Positions 25,995 to 35,669 of a stretch of DNA of 37,245 bases are shown one piece after another. The translations under genes and the position numbers were made by a program. The DNA comes from Saprospiraceae bacterium. Lineage in GTDB: Bacteria; Bacteroidota; Bacteroidia; Chitinophagales; Saprospiraceae. Position 1 is the stretch's first letter. Each line of letters starts with the position of its first letter. The stretch spans positions 1 through 37,245 of the forward strand of contig JAHDDR010000018.1 in assembly GCA_020629255.1 (NCBI GenBank). Reading direction: 5' to 3'. The notes under the pieces were generated by a model that saw only the letters and a list, made by a program, of their open reading frames with translations, was not told where the DNA came from and searched no databases.

Positions 25995-28712
25995 CTACTC
26001 CACTACAAATCGCCCAATGCTTACTTGTTCCCCATCCGATAATCGATAAATATACATTCCTGCACCAAAGGTTGACACCGGCAAAATGATTTCATTGTCA
26101 TCCACATCATTCTGGGTATAAATTTCCTTTCCGGAAACGTCCAGAATTTCTAATGTCATAGATTGGTTCTTGACACTTGCAAAACTCAAGATGGCTCTAT
26201 TTGTTGACGGATTAGGAACCACCTTTGCTCCGAATGGATTCAAGGAAAGGTCCAAAACAGCAGTCGCCTGGGGAACATCCAAACAGGCTTCATCAATTTC
26301 TTTCATCATTTCCTCGTGATCATCATTCACAAAATCCGTGATATTCGCAATACAGATTTGCTCATCAGTTGTTGCACTATAATATACCCGAAGGAAGGGC
26401 ACATAATCTGCATTTTTATCAATATAACTCTCATCATATGACACCCCTATTATTTCATTATTATCATGAAGGATATTCGGATAATAATTCGGAATATGAT
26501 TTGTAATATGACTGATAACCAAACCACTCATATCAAATTCGAAAGAAAGTATTTTACCCGAAGTATTTTTAATTTGGACTTCCACATATCCTTCTTCATC
26601 ATTGATTTCTGAAAGCGTAAGGACTGCCTTGTCGTTAGGGTTGACAATTGAATGGGGGTATTCGCAAGGGGTATGTTGATGATCCGGCGGCAATGATCCC
26701 GTTCCATGTAGTACACAATCATACAATAAGGTCGCATCCATAACGGTAACTTCTCCATCGGCATTCAAATCATTACAGGGTGTGGGTGTTATCGTATCCA
26801 GAAGGCTTTCCAACATATATAAGGTCAGGTCGGAAACGGTTCTAGCCGTATCGGCATTTATGTCTCCTTGCAAAGCAACTCCTGCACAAATGCCCTCACA
26901 ATCGGGTTGGGCATCTCCATACAACACCCCGAGGCAATCTTCATAAGGAGCACATTCTTCCAAAAAGGTAAATGTGGGTTCATTCGATACAGGATCTCTA
27001 CTAATATTGAGGCAAACCTGAGACCAATTGTTTTCATAATCCATTTCTATCCGCCCCAATACATCCGGGCTCTGATCCCAATTCACGCGAACCACAAACA
27101 TGTAATCTCCATCCTCCACGTCAGTGATATCTATCCATTGGCACTCAAGCCCTGAATCATAAATATCACCACATTGTTTCGAAATCCCTTGATCGCCACA
27201 TCCATATTTGGCATCCCCCCCATCGCTACATTCCAAATCCATAACACAGAATCCATTTTTGAATCCGATGGGTAATTCTGTACCATCATCCATATCATAT
27301 AAAACGTATTCTGCATAACCTTCATAATGCCAGTGGTTGTGGCAAGGGTCCCACTCCCATTGGTCATTGGCTTGGGGAGCACCTATATAATAATCGGCAT
27401 TACCTATATTTTTGATGTGGGTGGTAAATCGGATAATATCCCGTTGACCATATCCACTTACACAACCCTCCTCTATAAGACAAGCATCGTTATTGGTGAG
27501 TGTCGTGACATACATGCTTGATACCAAAACATCATCAACAATGATCAAATCCGGACCATCCGGACAATTCGGATCGCCAGGATAAATACAAGAGCCATCA
27601 TCTGAGGTAGCAAGGGGAGAAAAATTGCATGCCATTTCGTCCGTGCATCCTGAAACAGGCCCACCGTATGTCAATGTCCAATTCATTTGTTCATTTGAAC
27701 ATGCCGCATTATCATATTTTATTCTGACATAATAGGTTTGTCCAGCTCCGAATGGAACATTCAAATAAGCGAAATCTGTACTTCCACAACCATCATCCGA
27801 ATAATATATGGTTCCAGCGTTGGTGTCATCCCAATCTAATCCTGAGCAATAATCATATACCCAAATGGTAGAACCACCACAAGTGTTTCCATTACAAGTA
27901 TTAAACTCATACATGCCGGTTTGGGTTGGCATGAAAATATACCATACATTTCCTGCATCAGATGCTTGATTGCCTTCTGCCAAGGGAAAACCATCGCTAC
28001 AAGTCGAACCAGGAGCACAATTGAAATTCGTCGATTCCGAATAACCATAATTTCCGCCGCCTGAAGCCACTTCTTGCCCCGCAACGAGAACCGTATAATT
28101 CGCATTGCCTAACATCCCATCTCCATAACTATCATAAATAGTAAATGTCATACAACCATCTAAAATGATACAATCTGAATACACAAAATCTTGGCCCGAA
28201 CCACTACTTTGATGTATGATTTGTCCATTTGCATCTTTTAAATCCCAAGTAATTTCTCCTGGGTATTCATCTGGATTAATCATCACTTCAAAAGAAATGG
28301 TATTGGGATTGGTACAATCTATTGTCGGGGGATTTCCCGGATTATCGGCACAATTTATTGCTGTCGATTCTTCGTGGCCATAATTTCCACCACCATTGGC
28401 AACTAGTTCTGTTCCCATATAAACCATATAATTTGCCTCACCCAACAAGCCATCACCGAAAGTATCATAAATAGTAAAGACCAGGCATTGTCCATCTGGA
28501 ACACATCCTGTGTAATTAAAATCCGAACCTAGAGCACTTTCATAAATAACATTACCTAGGCTGTCTTGAATATCCCAAGAAATCTCATTCGGAAAACCAT
28601 CGGGTACAATCTGAACCTGAACTTCGATTTCGCCAGTATTGCACTGGGACATCAATGATTCTGAGAATGCAAATAAGAGGAAAAGGGTCAAAAGTTGGTT
28701 AAGGTATTTCAT
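25995..28712 (-). CDS. Secreted multidomain protein: tandem repeats, lysyl-oxidase-like domain, dockerin-like repeats, T9SS C-terminal sorting domain
   Basis: Signal peptide; WEWDPCHNHWHYEGYAEYVLYD, GFKNGFCVMDLEC, CGDIYDSGLECQWIDITDV; GDINADTARTVSDLT...NDLNADGEVTVMDATLL; C-terminal VPNPSTNRAILSF...GMYIYRLSDG. Confidence 0.88.
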   Translation of the reverse strand: MKYLNQLLTLFLLFAFSESLMSQCNTGEIEVQVQIVPDGFPNEISWDIQDSLGNVIYESALGSDFNYTGCVPDGQCLVFTIYDTFGDGLLGEANYMVYMGTELVANGGGNYGHEESTAINCADNPGNPPTIDCTNPNTISFEVMINPDEYPGEITWDLKDANGQIIHQSSGSGQDFVYSDCIILDGCMTFTIYDSYGDGMLGNANYTVLVAGQEVASGGGNYGYSESTNFNCAPGSTCSDGFPLAEGNQASDAGNVWYIFMPTQTGMYEFNTCNGNTCGGSTIWVYDYCSGLDWDDTNAGTIYYSDDGCGSTDFAYLNVPFGAGQTYYVRIKYDNAACSNEQMNWTLTYGGPVSGCTDEMACNFSPLATSDDGSCIYPGDPNCPDGPDLIIVDDVLVSSMYVTTLTNNDACLIEEGCVSGYGQRDIIRFTTHIKNIGNADYYIGAPQANDQWEWDPCHNHWHYEGYAEYVLYDMDDGTELPIGFKNGFCVMDLECSDGGDAKYGCGDQGISKQCGDIYDSGLECQWIDITDVEDGDYMFVVRVNWDQSPDVLGRIEMDYENNWSQVCLNISRDPVSNEPTFTFLEECAPYEDCLGVLYGDAQPDCEGICAGVALQGDINADTARTVSDLTLYMLESLLDTITPTPCNDLNADGEVTVMDATLLYDCVLHGTGSLPPDHQHTPCEYPHSIVNPNDKAVLTLSEINDEEGYVEVQIKNTSGKILSFEFDMSGLVISHITNHIPNYYPNILHDNNEIIGVSYDESYIDKNADYVPFLRVYYSATTDEQICIANITDFVNDDHEEMMKEIDEACLDVPQATAVLDLSLNPFGAKVVPNPSTNRAILSFASVKNQSMTLEILDVSGKEIYTQNDVDDNEIILPVSTFGAGMYIYRLSDGEQVSIGRFVVE
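28014..28643 (-). repeat. Two tandem ~100-aa protein repeats within the 25995-28712 CDS
   Basis: ...FTIYDTFGDGLLGEANYMVYMGTELVANGGGNYGHEESTAINC versus ...FTIYDSYGDGMLGNANYTVLVAGQEVASGGGNYGYSESTNFNC. Confidence 0.9.
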
Positions 28713-28991
28713 TATGGAATGATTTTTTGTATTGAATCCCTCCTAAGATAGTATTTAAAGTCTAATCCTAAGTCAGTTATATTGAATATTGTAAAGTTTT
28801 AGGCATTAAATCCTATAAATATTTTATCTAATGTGTAAAATCTTATCCATTTCCTAACAAATAGCTTTATTTCACAATAGCAATAAATAAAAATTTGACC
28901 GATATTTGTCTCTTGATTCTACACTCCCTTTCCTTTGGGAATCAGAAACGGCTAATACTTTAAATATAAGGAAATAATTAAACCATAAATA

Positions 28992-31754
28992 ATGAGCGAC
29001 TACTCTCATGTTTTCAATGCGCATCCTTCTTTTATTGAAGCGATGTATCAGCAATACCTAGACGACCCACAATCCATAGAACAAGGATGGAGATTATTTT
29101 TTGAAGGATTTGATTTTGCTTCTCTTTCTGCCAATGGCAATGGTGCTTCTGCCAATGGCGTTTCTTCCGGAACAGAAAAAATTGATAAAAGAGAATTTAG
29201 AGTTCTTTCTCTAATCAAAGCCTATAGGAACCGAGGGCACTTGGAATCCAAAACCAACCCTATCCGAGAAAGAAAAGATCGAAAAGCATTATTGGCACTA
29301 AAAGATTTCAATCTTTCGGAAGCAGATTATGATGCCAAATTCATGATCGGCAAAGAAATAGGCATGGAGAATGCCACTTTGAGAGAAATCGAAGCTCGAT
29401 TAAAACAAATTTATACGACCTCTATTGGTTATGAATACCACAGTATTCAAGATAGGGAAAAGAGACGATGGCTCAGAGAAAAAATCGAACGTCGTTCCTA
29501 TCATGATAAAGGGCTTTCTATTGAGAAGAAGAGAAGAATTCTAGAAAAATTGAATGGAGCCGTTGTCTTTGAAGAATTCCTTGGGAAAAAATATGTCGGT
29601 CAAAAACGTTTTTCGCTTGAAGGGGGCGAAACGACCATTCCTGCATTGGATTCCATCATCAATAAAGCTGGAGAATTAGGTGTTGAAGAGGTGGTAATTG
29701 GAATGGCACACAGAGGGCGTCTGAATGTCCTTGCCAATATTATGGGAAAAACCTATGAGCATATATTTTCCGAATTTGAAGGAACAGCCAAGAACGAGCA
29801 AAGTTTCGGAGATGGTGATGTAAAATATCACTTGGGATATTCATCGCAAGTCAAGACTACATCCGGAAATATGATTGATTTAAAATTGGCTCCCAACCCT
29901 TCCCACTTGGAATCTGTCGATCCTGTAGTACAAGGATTTTCTAGGGCAAAAGCCGATATTAATTTCAAGAGTGACTATGATAAAATCCTTCCCATCCTCA
30001 TTCATGGAGACGCTGCTGTTGCCGGGCAAGGCGTGGTATACGAAACAGCACAAATGAGCCAACTAGAAGGATACCACACCGGCGGAACGGTTCACTTTGT
30101 CATCAACAACCAAATTGGTTTTACCACCGATTTTGATGATGCCCGTTCATCTACTTACTGTACCGCTGCTGCGGGGATTGTCCAAGCTCCGGTATTCCAT
30201 GTAAATGGGGATGATGCCGAAGCTGTCATTTTCGCAGCTGAAATTGCAATGGAATATCGTCAGAAATTCAATTCTGATGTTTTCATTGATATGGTTTGTT
30301 ATCGGAAGCATGGACATAACGAAGCCGATGATCCCGCGTTCACCCAACCGGAAATGTATACATTCATCAAGAGCCATAAAAATCCACGAGAAATTTATGT
30401 AGACTATTTAGATCAAAAAGGTGAGGTTGAAAAGACTTTGTCTGAAAAAATGAAAAAGGAATTCAATGACTTGCTGCAAGCTCGTTTGGATATGGCGAAA
30501 GAAAAGGAGCTTCCCTATAAATATCAAGAAGTTGAGAAGGCATGGCAAGAATTGACAATTGGCATACAAGACCCAAAGGATTTCTTTCCTTCTCCTGCCA
30601 CAGGTATCAAGAAAAAAACAATCGACTCCATTATTCATCACTTGATGACCATTCCTGAAGGATTTACTCCCAATCGAAAAATTGGCCGCCTTCTTAAAGG
30701 AAAGCAAAAATTATTGGACGAAGGTGTTTTGGATTGGGCGATGGGCGAATTATTGGCTTATGGTTCTATCCTATTAGAAGGGAAAGATGTTCGGATGAGT
30801 GGGCAGGATGTAAAAAGAGGTACGTTCTCCCATAGGCACGCTGTGCTGAATGATGTGGTGACTTACGAAGAGTACAACCGCCTAAGCGGCATGAATAAAA
30901 AACAGGGCACATTCAGGATTTTCAATTCTTTGCTTTCTGAATTTGCTGTTCTAGGTTTTGAATATGGCTACTCTTTGGCATCGCCTCATTCTTTGGTGAT
31001 TTGGGAAGCCCAATTTGGTGATTTCTACAATGGTGCCCAGACAATAGTAGATCAATATATCTCTGCCGCCGAATCGAAATGGGGCAGGATGAGTGGCTTG
31101 GTCATGTTACTTCCTCATGGTTATGAAGGGCAAGGTCCGGAACATTCCAGTGCTCGGATGGAACGCTTTTTACAAATGTGTGCAGAATTCAACATGACAG
31201 TAGCCAACCCTTCCACTCCTGCAAATTTGTTCCACATTTTGAGAAGGCAGTTGGCTCGTCCTTATAGAAAGCCTTTGGTCATCATGTCTCCTAAGAAATT
31301 GCTTCGTTTACCTAAATGTGTTTCTCCTTTGAGTGCATTTACCGAAGCGGAAACTTTCCAGGAAGTTTATGATGACCCAGAAGTGACTACCAAAGCGAAG
31401 GCAAAGAAAATCAAACGTGTATTATTCTGCACAGGTAAAGTTTATTATGATTTACTAGAGAAAAAAGAAGCTGACAAACGCAAGGATGTTGCCATTGTTC
31501 GGATAGAACAATTATATCCTTTCCCCAAGGAGGAAATGGATCAATTAGTGAATGAGAAATATAAAGGAACAGAAATGTTCTGGGTGCAAGAAGAACCTTC
31601 CAATATGGGAGCTTGGCAATATATTCTTGCCTTCTACAGGAATTTCAAAATTGATTTGATTTCTAGAAAATCATCTGCTTCGCCCGCTACCGGTTATAAA
31701 GGTCAACATGATCAAGAACAACAAAGTATTGTTGCTCGAGCTTTTGGCAAATAA
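28992..31754 (+). CDS. sucA: 2-oxoglutarate dehydrogenase E1 component
   Basis: 920 aa; SFIEAMYQQYLDDPQSIEQGWRLFFEGF, GMAHRGRLNVLANIMGK, DVFIDMVCYRKHGHNEADDPAFTQPEMY, LLPHGYEGQGPEHSSARMERFLQ. Confidence 0.97.
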   Translation: MSDYSHVFNAHPSFIEAMYQQYLDDPQSIEQGWRLFFEGFDFASLSANGNGASANGVSSGTEKIDKREFRVLSLIKAYRNRGHLESKTNPIRERKDRKALLALKDFNLSEADYDAKFMIGKEIGMENATLREIEARLKQIYTTSIGYEYHSIQDREKRRWLREKIERRSYHDKGLSIEKKRRILEKLNGAVVFEEFLGKKYVGQKRFSLEGGETTIPALDSIINKAGELGVEEVVIGMAHRGRLNVLANIMGKTYEHIFSEFEGTAKNEQSFGDGDVKYHLGYSSQVKTTSGNMIDLKLAPNPSHLESVDPVVQGFSRAKADINFKSDYDKILPILIHGDAAVAGQGVVYETAQMSQLEGYHTGGTVHFVINNQIGFTTDFDDARSSTYCTAAAGIVQAPVFHVNGDDAEAVIFAAEIAMEYRQKFNSDVFIDMVCYRKHGHNEADDPAFTQPEMYTFIKSHKNPREIYVDYLDQKGEVEKTLSEKMKKEFNDLLQARLDMAKEKELPYKYQEVEKAWQELTIGIQDPKDFFPSPATGIKKKTIDSIIHHLMTIPEGFTPNRKIGRLLKGKQKLLDEGVLDWAMGELLAYGSILLEGKDVRMSGQDVKRGTFSHRHAVLNDVVTYEEYNRLSGMNKKQGTFRIFNSLLSEFAVLGFEYGYSLASPHSLVIWEAQFGDFYNGAQTIVDQYISAAESKWGRMSGLVMLLPHGYEGQGPEHSSARMERFLQMCAEFNMTVANPSTPANLFHILRRQLARPYRKPLVIMSPKKLLRLPKCVSPLSAFTEAETFQEVYDDPEVTTKAKAKKIKRVLFCTGKVYYDLLEKKEADKRKDVAIVRIEQLYPFPKEEMDQLVNEKYKGTEMFWVQEEPSNMGAWQYILAFYRNFKIDLISRKSSASPATGYKGQHDQEQQSIVARAFGK

Positions 31755-31782
31755 ATCAGAAAATTCATTCGCCTGGTTTCCA

Positions 31783-32472
31783 TTAATGGAGACGCATGCG
31801 GATGAATTTTATTTTCAATCCGTTTTCTAAGTGCATTTTTTCATAGTAGGTCTTCACTTCCAATTCTGGCATGATGAGGGCTTGGGAATAAATATCATTT
31901 TCGTGATAAAACAGTTCGCAATTGTCGTCTTGGGCAATGGTTTCCAATGTAAATTCGTACAAAGGAGAGCTATCTGTCTTTAATTGGACAACACCCCCTT
32001 TCTTTAAAATTTTTCGATATTGATTTAGAAAAAATGAACTCGTCAACCTTCGATTTTCCTTACTATCCCTTAGAAAAGGATCAGGGAATGTAATCCAAAT
32101 TTCATCTATTTCTCCTTGTTCAAAAAATTCATGAATCTGCTCTATCCGACAGCGGAGAAAAGCAGCATTCGCTAAATTTTCATTTTTGGATTGAGTCGCT
32201 CCCTTCCAGATTCTCGCCCCTTTCACATCTACCCCTATGAAATTCCTTTCCGGGTACATTCTGGCCAAATTCACGGTGTATTCTCCTCCTCCGCAAGCCA
32301 GCTCCAACGTAATGGGGTGATTATTTTTAAAGTGAAGTTGGTTCCAATTCCCCTTCAAAGCAAATTCTTCCATTCCTATTCCATGCAAGACGGGGTTGTG
32401 CCAATCGAAACATTGGTACACATGCGGATAGGTTAATAATTCGCTGAATTTCCTTAGTTTGTTCTTACTCAC
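31783..32472 (-). CDS. trmB: tRNA (guanine-N7-)-methyltransferase
   Basis: LELACGGGEYTVNLARMYPERNFIGVDVKGARIWKGA, EIWITFPDPFLRDSKENRRLTSSFFL. Confidence 0.92.
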   Translation of the reverse strand: MSKNKLRKFSELLTYPHVYQCFDWHNPVLHGIGMEEFALKGNWNQLHFKNNHPITLELACGGGEYTVNLARMYPERNFIGVDVKGARIWKGATQSKNENLANAAFLRCRIEQIHEFFEQGEIDEIWITFPDPFLRDSKENRRLTSSFFLNQYRKILKKGGVVQLKTDSSPLYEFTLETIAQDDNCELFYHENDIYSQALIMPELEVKTYYEKMHLENGLKIKFIRMRLH

Positions 32473-32544
32473 AATTTCAAATTTGGTGCAAAAATACGAA
32501 AGCGATCATTTATCTGAACAAGTATTTCAAATACAGATATAAAA

Positions 32545-32576
32545 AACGAGTCCCTTTACTTCGAAAGAGACTCGTT
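32545..32576 (-). terminator. Terminator hairpin downstream of the DUF937 gene
   Basis: AACGAGTC...GACTCGTT, followed by a T-tract on the minus strand. Confidence 0.75.
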
Positions 32577-32609
32577 CTATAAATTATGATTTAGCTTATG
32601 GTGAGTTCC

Positions 32610-33275
32610 TTATTTTTTACGGAACAACTTTCCTAACATGCCCATGGCATCATCCAAGCCGCTTCCATCACCATCGAAATCCAACAATTTCATCAAGTTG
32701 CCCATTCCGGCTTGTTGCTGCCTTTGTGCTTCGATACGTCTTTGTTCTTCTTCCAATCTTCTTTGTTCTTCCAATTGTCTCTGTCTCATAGACTGGTTTT
32801 CATTCGAAAGAAAGCCCATTAAATCTTGGATATTGAAACCTCCTTGTTGCTTTTGTTTCCCTAAAGCCGCTAAAACAATAGGAGCCAATTTAGCCATTAG
32901 GCCCAAGGCATTTCCTTTGCCCAATCCTGTTTCTTTACCAATGAGTTGAGAAATCAATTCTGCTTTATCTCCTAAAAGATGCCCCAAAATACCTAGTCCA
33001 TTGGCGGTACGCTCAGATACCGGATGGGGTGCTTTAGGATCGATATAATCGCTCAAATTATCTAAGAGACTGCCATCATGATCTTTTTCTAATGCATTGA
33101 ACAAAGATTCAGCCCCCTGCTGGTTGCTTGTATTCTTTGCCAAGGCTCCGATCAGAGTATTTAAAATACCATGTGAAGCTGAAGTTGTTTGTTCTCGGGT
33201 TCCGCCCACTTCGCCAGCAATTTGGTCCATTACGACATCAGTTAATTGGCTTTGGATGATTTTCATTAAATCCAT
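32610..33275 (-). CDS. DUF937 domain-containing protein
   Basis: MDLMKIIQSQLTDVVMDQIAGEVGGTREQTTSASHGILNTLIGALAKNTSNQQGAESLFNAL. Confidence 0.85.
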   Translation of the reverse strand: MDLMKIIQSQLTDVVMDQIAGEVGGTREQTTSASHGILNTLIGALAKNTSNQQGAESLFNALEKDHDGSLLDNLSDYIDPKAPHPVSERTANGLGILGHLLGDKAELISQLIGKETGLGKGNALGLMAKLAPIVLAALGKQKQQGGFNIQDLMGFLSNENQSMRQRQLEEQRRLEEEQRRIEAQRQQQAGMGNLMKLLDFDGDGSGLDDAMGMLGKLFRKK

Positions 33276-33470
33276 GAATATAAAATTGTATTGGTTCTAG
33301 AATTTTGACGCAAGTCTGGTGCAAAAGTCAACATTTTAATTCAAAAAAGAAAGGGGGTGTTCTTCATCCATTAGATTTAGCCTAAGATAATTAAGGATTA
33401 CTATTCCAATCCATATCATAAAAAACTTTCATAAATCGTACATTTGTCATCTCATAGTATATAACATATA

Positions 33471-34562
33471 ATGGCTCAAGAAAAAGAACAAATTCTCCGA
33501 CTCCATGCAGAGCAAGCCTTTCAAGCAGAATTGGAAGCCCTCTCTAAAATTGATGATAGGCATAGACCTCCAGGATGGAATTTATCTCCTTGGGCAGTGG
33601 TGACCTATTTGCTTGGAGGGAAATTAGACAATGGGGTCGAAATCGAACCCAAATATTTTGGTAGCCGCAGGCTCATTGAAGTAGCCGTTGCCACTTTGGC
33701 AACCGATAGGGCTTTATTATTGATTGGCATCCCGGGTACAGGAAAGACTTGGGTGGCGGAACATTTGGCGGCTGCTATTTCTGGAAATTCCACTCTTTTG
33801 GTGCAAGGAACTGCCGGAATGAGCGAGGATTCGATGCGGTATGGTTGGAATTATGCCAAGCTTCTTTCGCAGGGTCCTAGTACTGATGCCTTGACACCTA
33901 GCCCCATCATGAATGCAATGCAAAATGGTAAAATTGCACGGATAGAGGAGTTAACGAGGATTCCTTCAGATGTTCAGGATACGCTTATTACTTTATTGTC
34001 TGAAAAAGTATTGCCCATTCCTGAACTGAATACCGAAGTCCAAGCCCAAAGAGGTTTCAATGTGATTGCTACGGCTAATGATCGGGACAAGGGGGTGAAT
34101 GATCTGTCTAGTGCATTGAGACGAAGATTCAATACTGTTGTTTTGCCTTTGCCTGATAGTCTGGAAGAAGAAGTTAAAATTGTACGGACTCGGGTGGAGA
34201 AAATAGGGAAAACATTAGAACTGCCTGCGGATGCTCCGCCTGTAAAAGAGATCAAGCGTTTGGTGACTATTTTCAGGGAGTTAAGGCAAGGAAAGACAGA
34301 AGATGGAAGAACCAAAATCAAATCCCCTTCTTCTACCCTTAGTACGGCCGAAGCCATTTCGGTTATTAATTCGGGACAGGCTTTAGCGGCTCATTTTGGC
34401 GATGGTTCTTTGAACGCCCATGATTTAGCCGCTGGTATTACAGGAGCGATTATAAAAGATCCGGTTCAAGATAGGAATGTGTGGGAAGAGTATTTGGAAA
34501 CAGTTATGAAAGAACGAAAGGATTGGAAAGATTTATATCGAGCTTGCAAAGAGTTCATCTAA
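33471..34562 (+). CDS. MoxR-like AAA ATPase
   Basis: Walker A GIPGTGKTW; Walker B region IARIEELTRIPSDVQDTLITLLSEK; VIATANDRDKGVNDLSSALRRRFN. Confidence 0.9.
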   Translation: MAQEKEQILRLHAEQAFQAELEALSKIDDRHRPPGWNLSPWAVVTYLLGGKLDNGVEIEPKYFGSRRLIEVAVATLATDRALLLIGIPGTGKTWVAEHLAAAISGNSTLLVQGTAGMSEDSMRYGWNYAKLLSQGPSTDALTPSPIMNAMQNGKIARIEELTRIPSDVQDTLITLLSEKVLPIPELNTEVQAQRGFNVIATANDRDKGVNDLSSALRRRFNTVVLPLPDSLEEEVKIVRTRVEKIGKTLELPADAPPVKEIKRLVTIFRELRQGKTEDGRTKIKSPSSTLSTAEAISVINSGQALAAHFGDGSLNAHDLAAGITGAIIKDPVQDRNVWEEYLETVMKERKDWKDLYRACKEFI

Positions 34563-34574
34563 TACCCGCCTATT

Positions 34575-35261
34575 ATGAAATACGATTGGATTCTTTTCGA
34601 TTTGGATAATACACTCATGGATTTTCATGAAGCCTCCAAGTTATCTTTTTATGATTTGATGAAATCTCATGGAATTTTGCATGGTCCCGAACTTTATCCG
34701 ATTTATCAACAAGTCAACTTTTTGGTTTGGAAAGATTTTGAGGCTGGAAAAATTGATGCCGTAACCTTACGAGCCAAAAGATTCCAAGATTTTTACCTGA
34801 AGACCAAAATCAAGGGAATGGATCCTATGGAGAGCAATGCCACTTATCTACAGAACTTGATCCGTTTTTCTACGATGTTGGAAGGCTCTATCGAATTACT
34901 CGATTTTTTGAAGGGTAAAGTAAAAATGGCCATCATCACGAATGGGCTTCGAGAAGTGCAGCGCCCCCGACTGGATGCCCTTAATATCACATCTTATTTT
35001 GATGCCATTGTTGTTTCTGATGAAATTGGTTGGGCAAAACCTCAAAAGGAATATTTTGATTATGCCATGAACGAATGTAACCAACCCAGAAAAGAACACA
35101 CATTGGTTGTTGGGGATAGTTTGCATTCGGATATCAAAGGTGGATTGGAGTATGGATTGCCTACTTGTTGGTGCAATCTATTTGGGCAAGAACCACCGAA
35201 AGACATCCTTCCAGATCAAGAAATCAATGCACTTCATGAGCTGAAGGAGATAATTTTATAA
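34575..35261 (+). CDS. HAD hydrolase, YjjG-like nucleotidase
   Basis: DLDNTLMDFHEAS, AIITNGLREVQRPRL, GWAKPQKEYFDYAM, VVGDSLHSDIKGGLEYGLPTCWCN. Confidence 0.88.
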   Translation: MKYDWILFDLDNTLMDFHEASKLSFYDLMKSHGILHGPELYPIYQQVNFLVWKDFEAGKIDAVTLRAKRFQDFYLKTKIKGMDPMESNATYLQNLIRFSTMLEGSIELLDFLKGKVKMAIITNGLREVQRPRLDALNITSYFDAIVVSDEIGWAKPQKEYFDYAMNECNQPRKEHTLVVGDSLHSDIKGGLEYGLPTCWCNLFGQEPPKDILPDQEINALHELKEIIL

Positions 35262-35669
35262 TTTTTTTCATTTTTTTTGAAAAATTTTTAAACCCTACAA
35301 TTAACCTACTCCTATATTTTTCTTCCGAATATGACATTATTCTAACATGTATATTTATTTGACGATCTAATTCTTCTTCAAAGAGAACAAACCTCCGTTT
35401 AAGCTGAAATTTGTGACAAAAATTCATTTGTTAAATTTATTCTGAATTTGGCTTGGTTTTTGCTCGGTGAAATTTCTTTTTTTTTTCTGACTTTCTGTTT
35501 TACCTTTGTTTTATCACAAAATCACAATCATTACCCTCCTTTTTCATTTTGTGATACCAAATAAACTTTTATCCGAACTATTCCAAGACTGAAATTTTGC
35601 ACTATCCACCCCCTCTATTTAATTATTGTGACATAGCAAAAATCTAAAATTCATTCAAAAACTAGGGCA

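Noticed and set aside
35262-35669. Possible small RNA or gene in the AT-rich gap
   Set aside because: Only homopolymer-rich sequence and weak short ORFs; no convincing hairpin or motif
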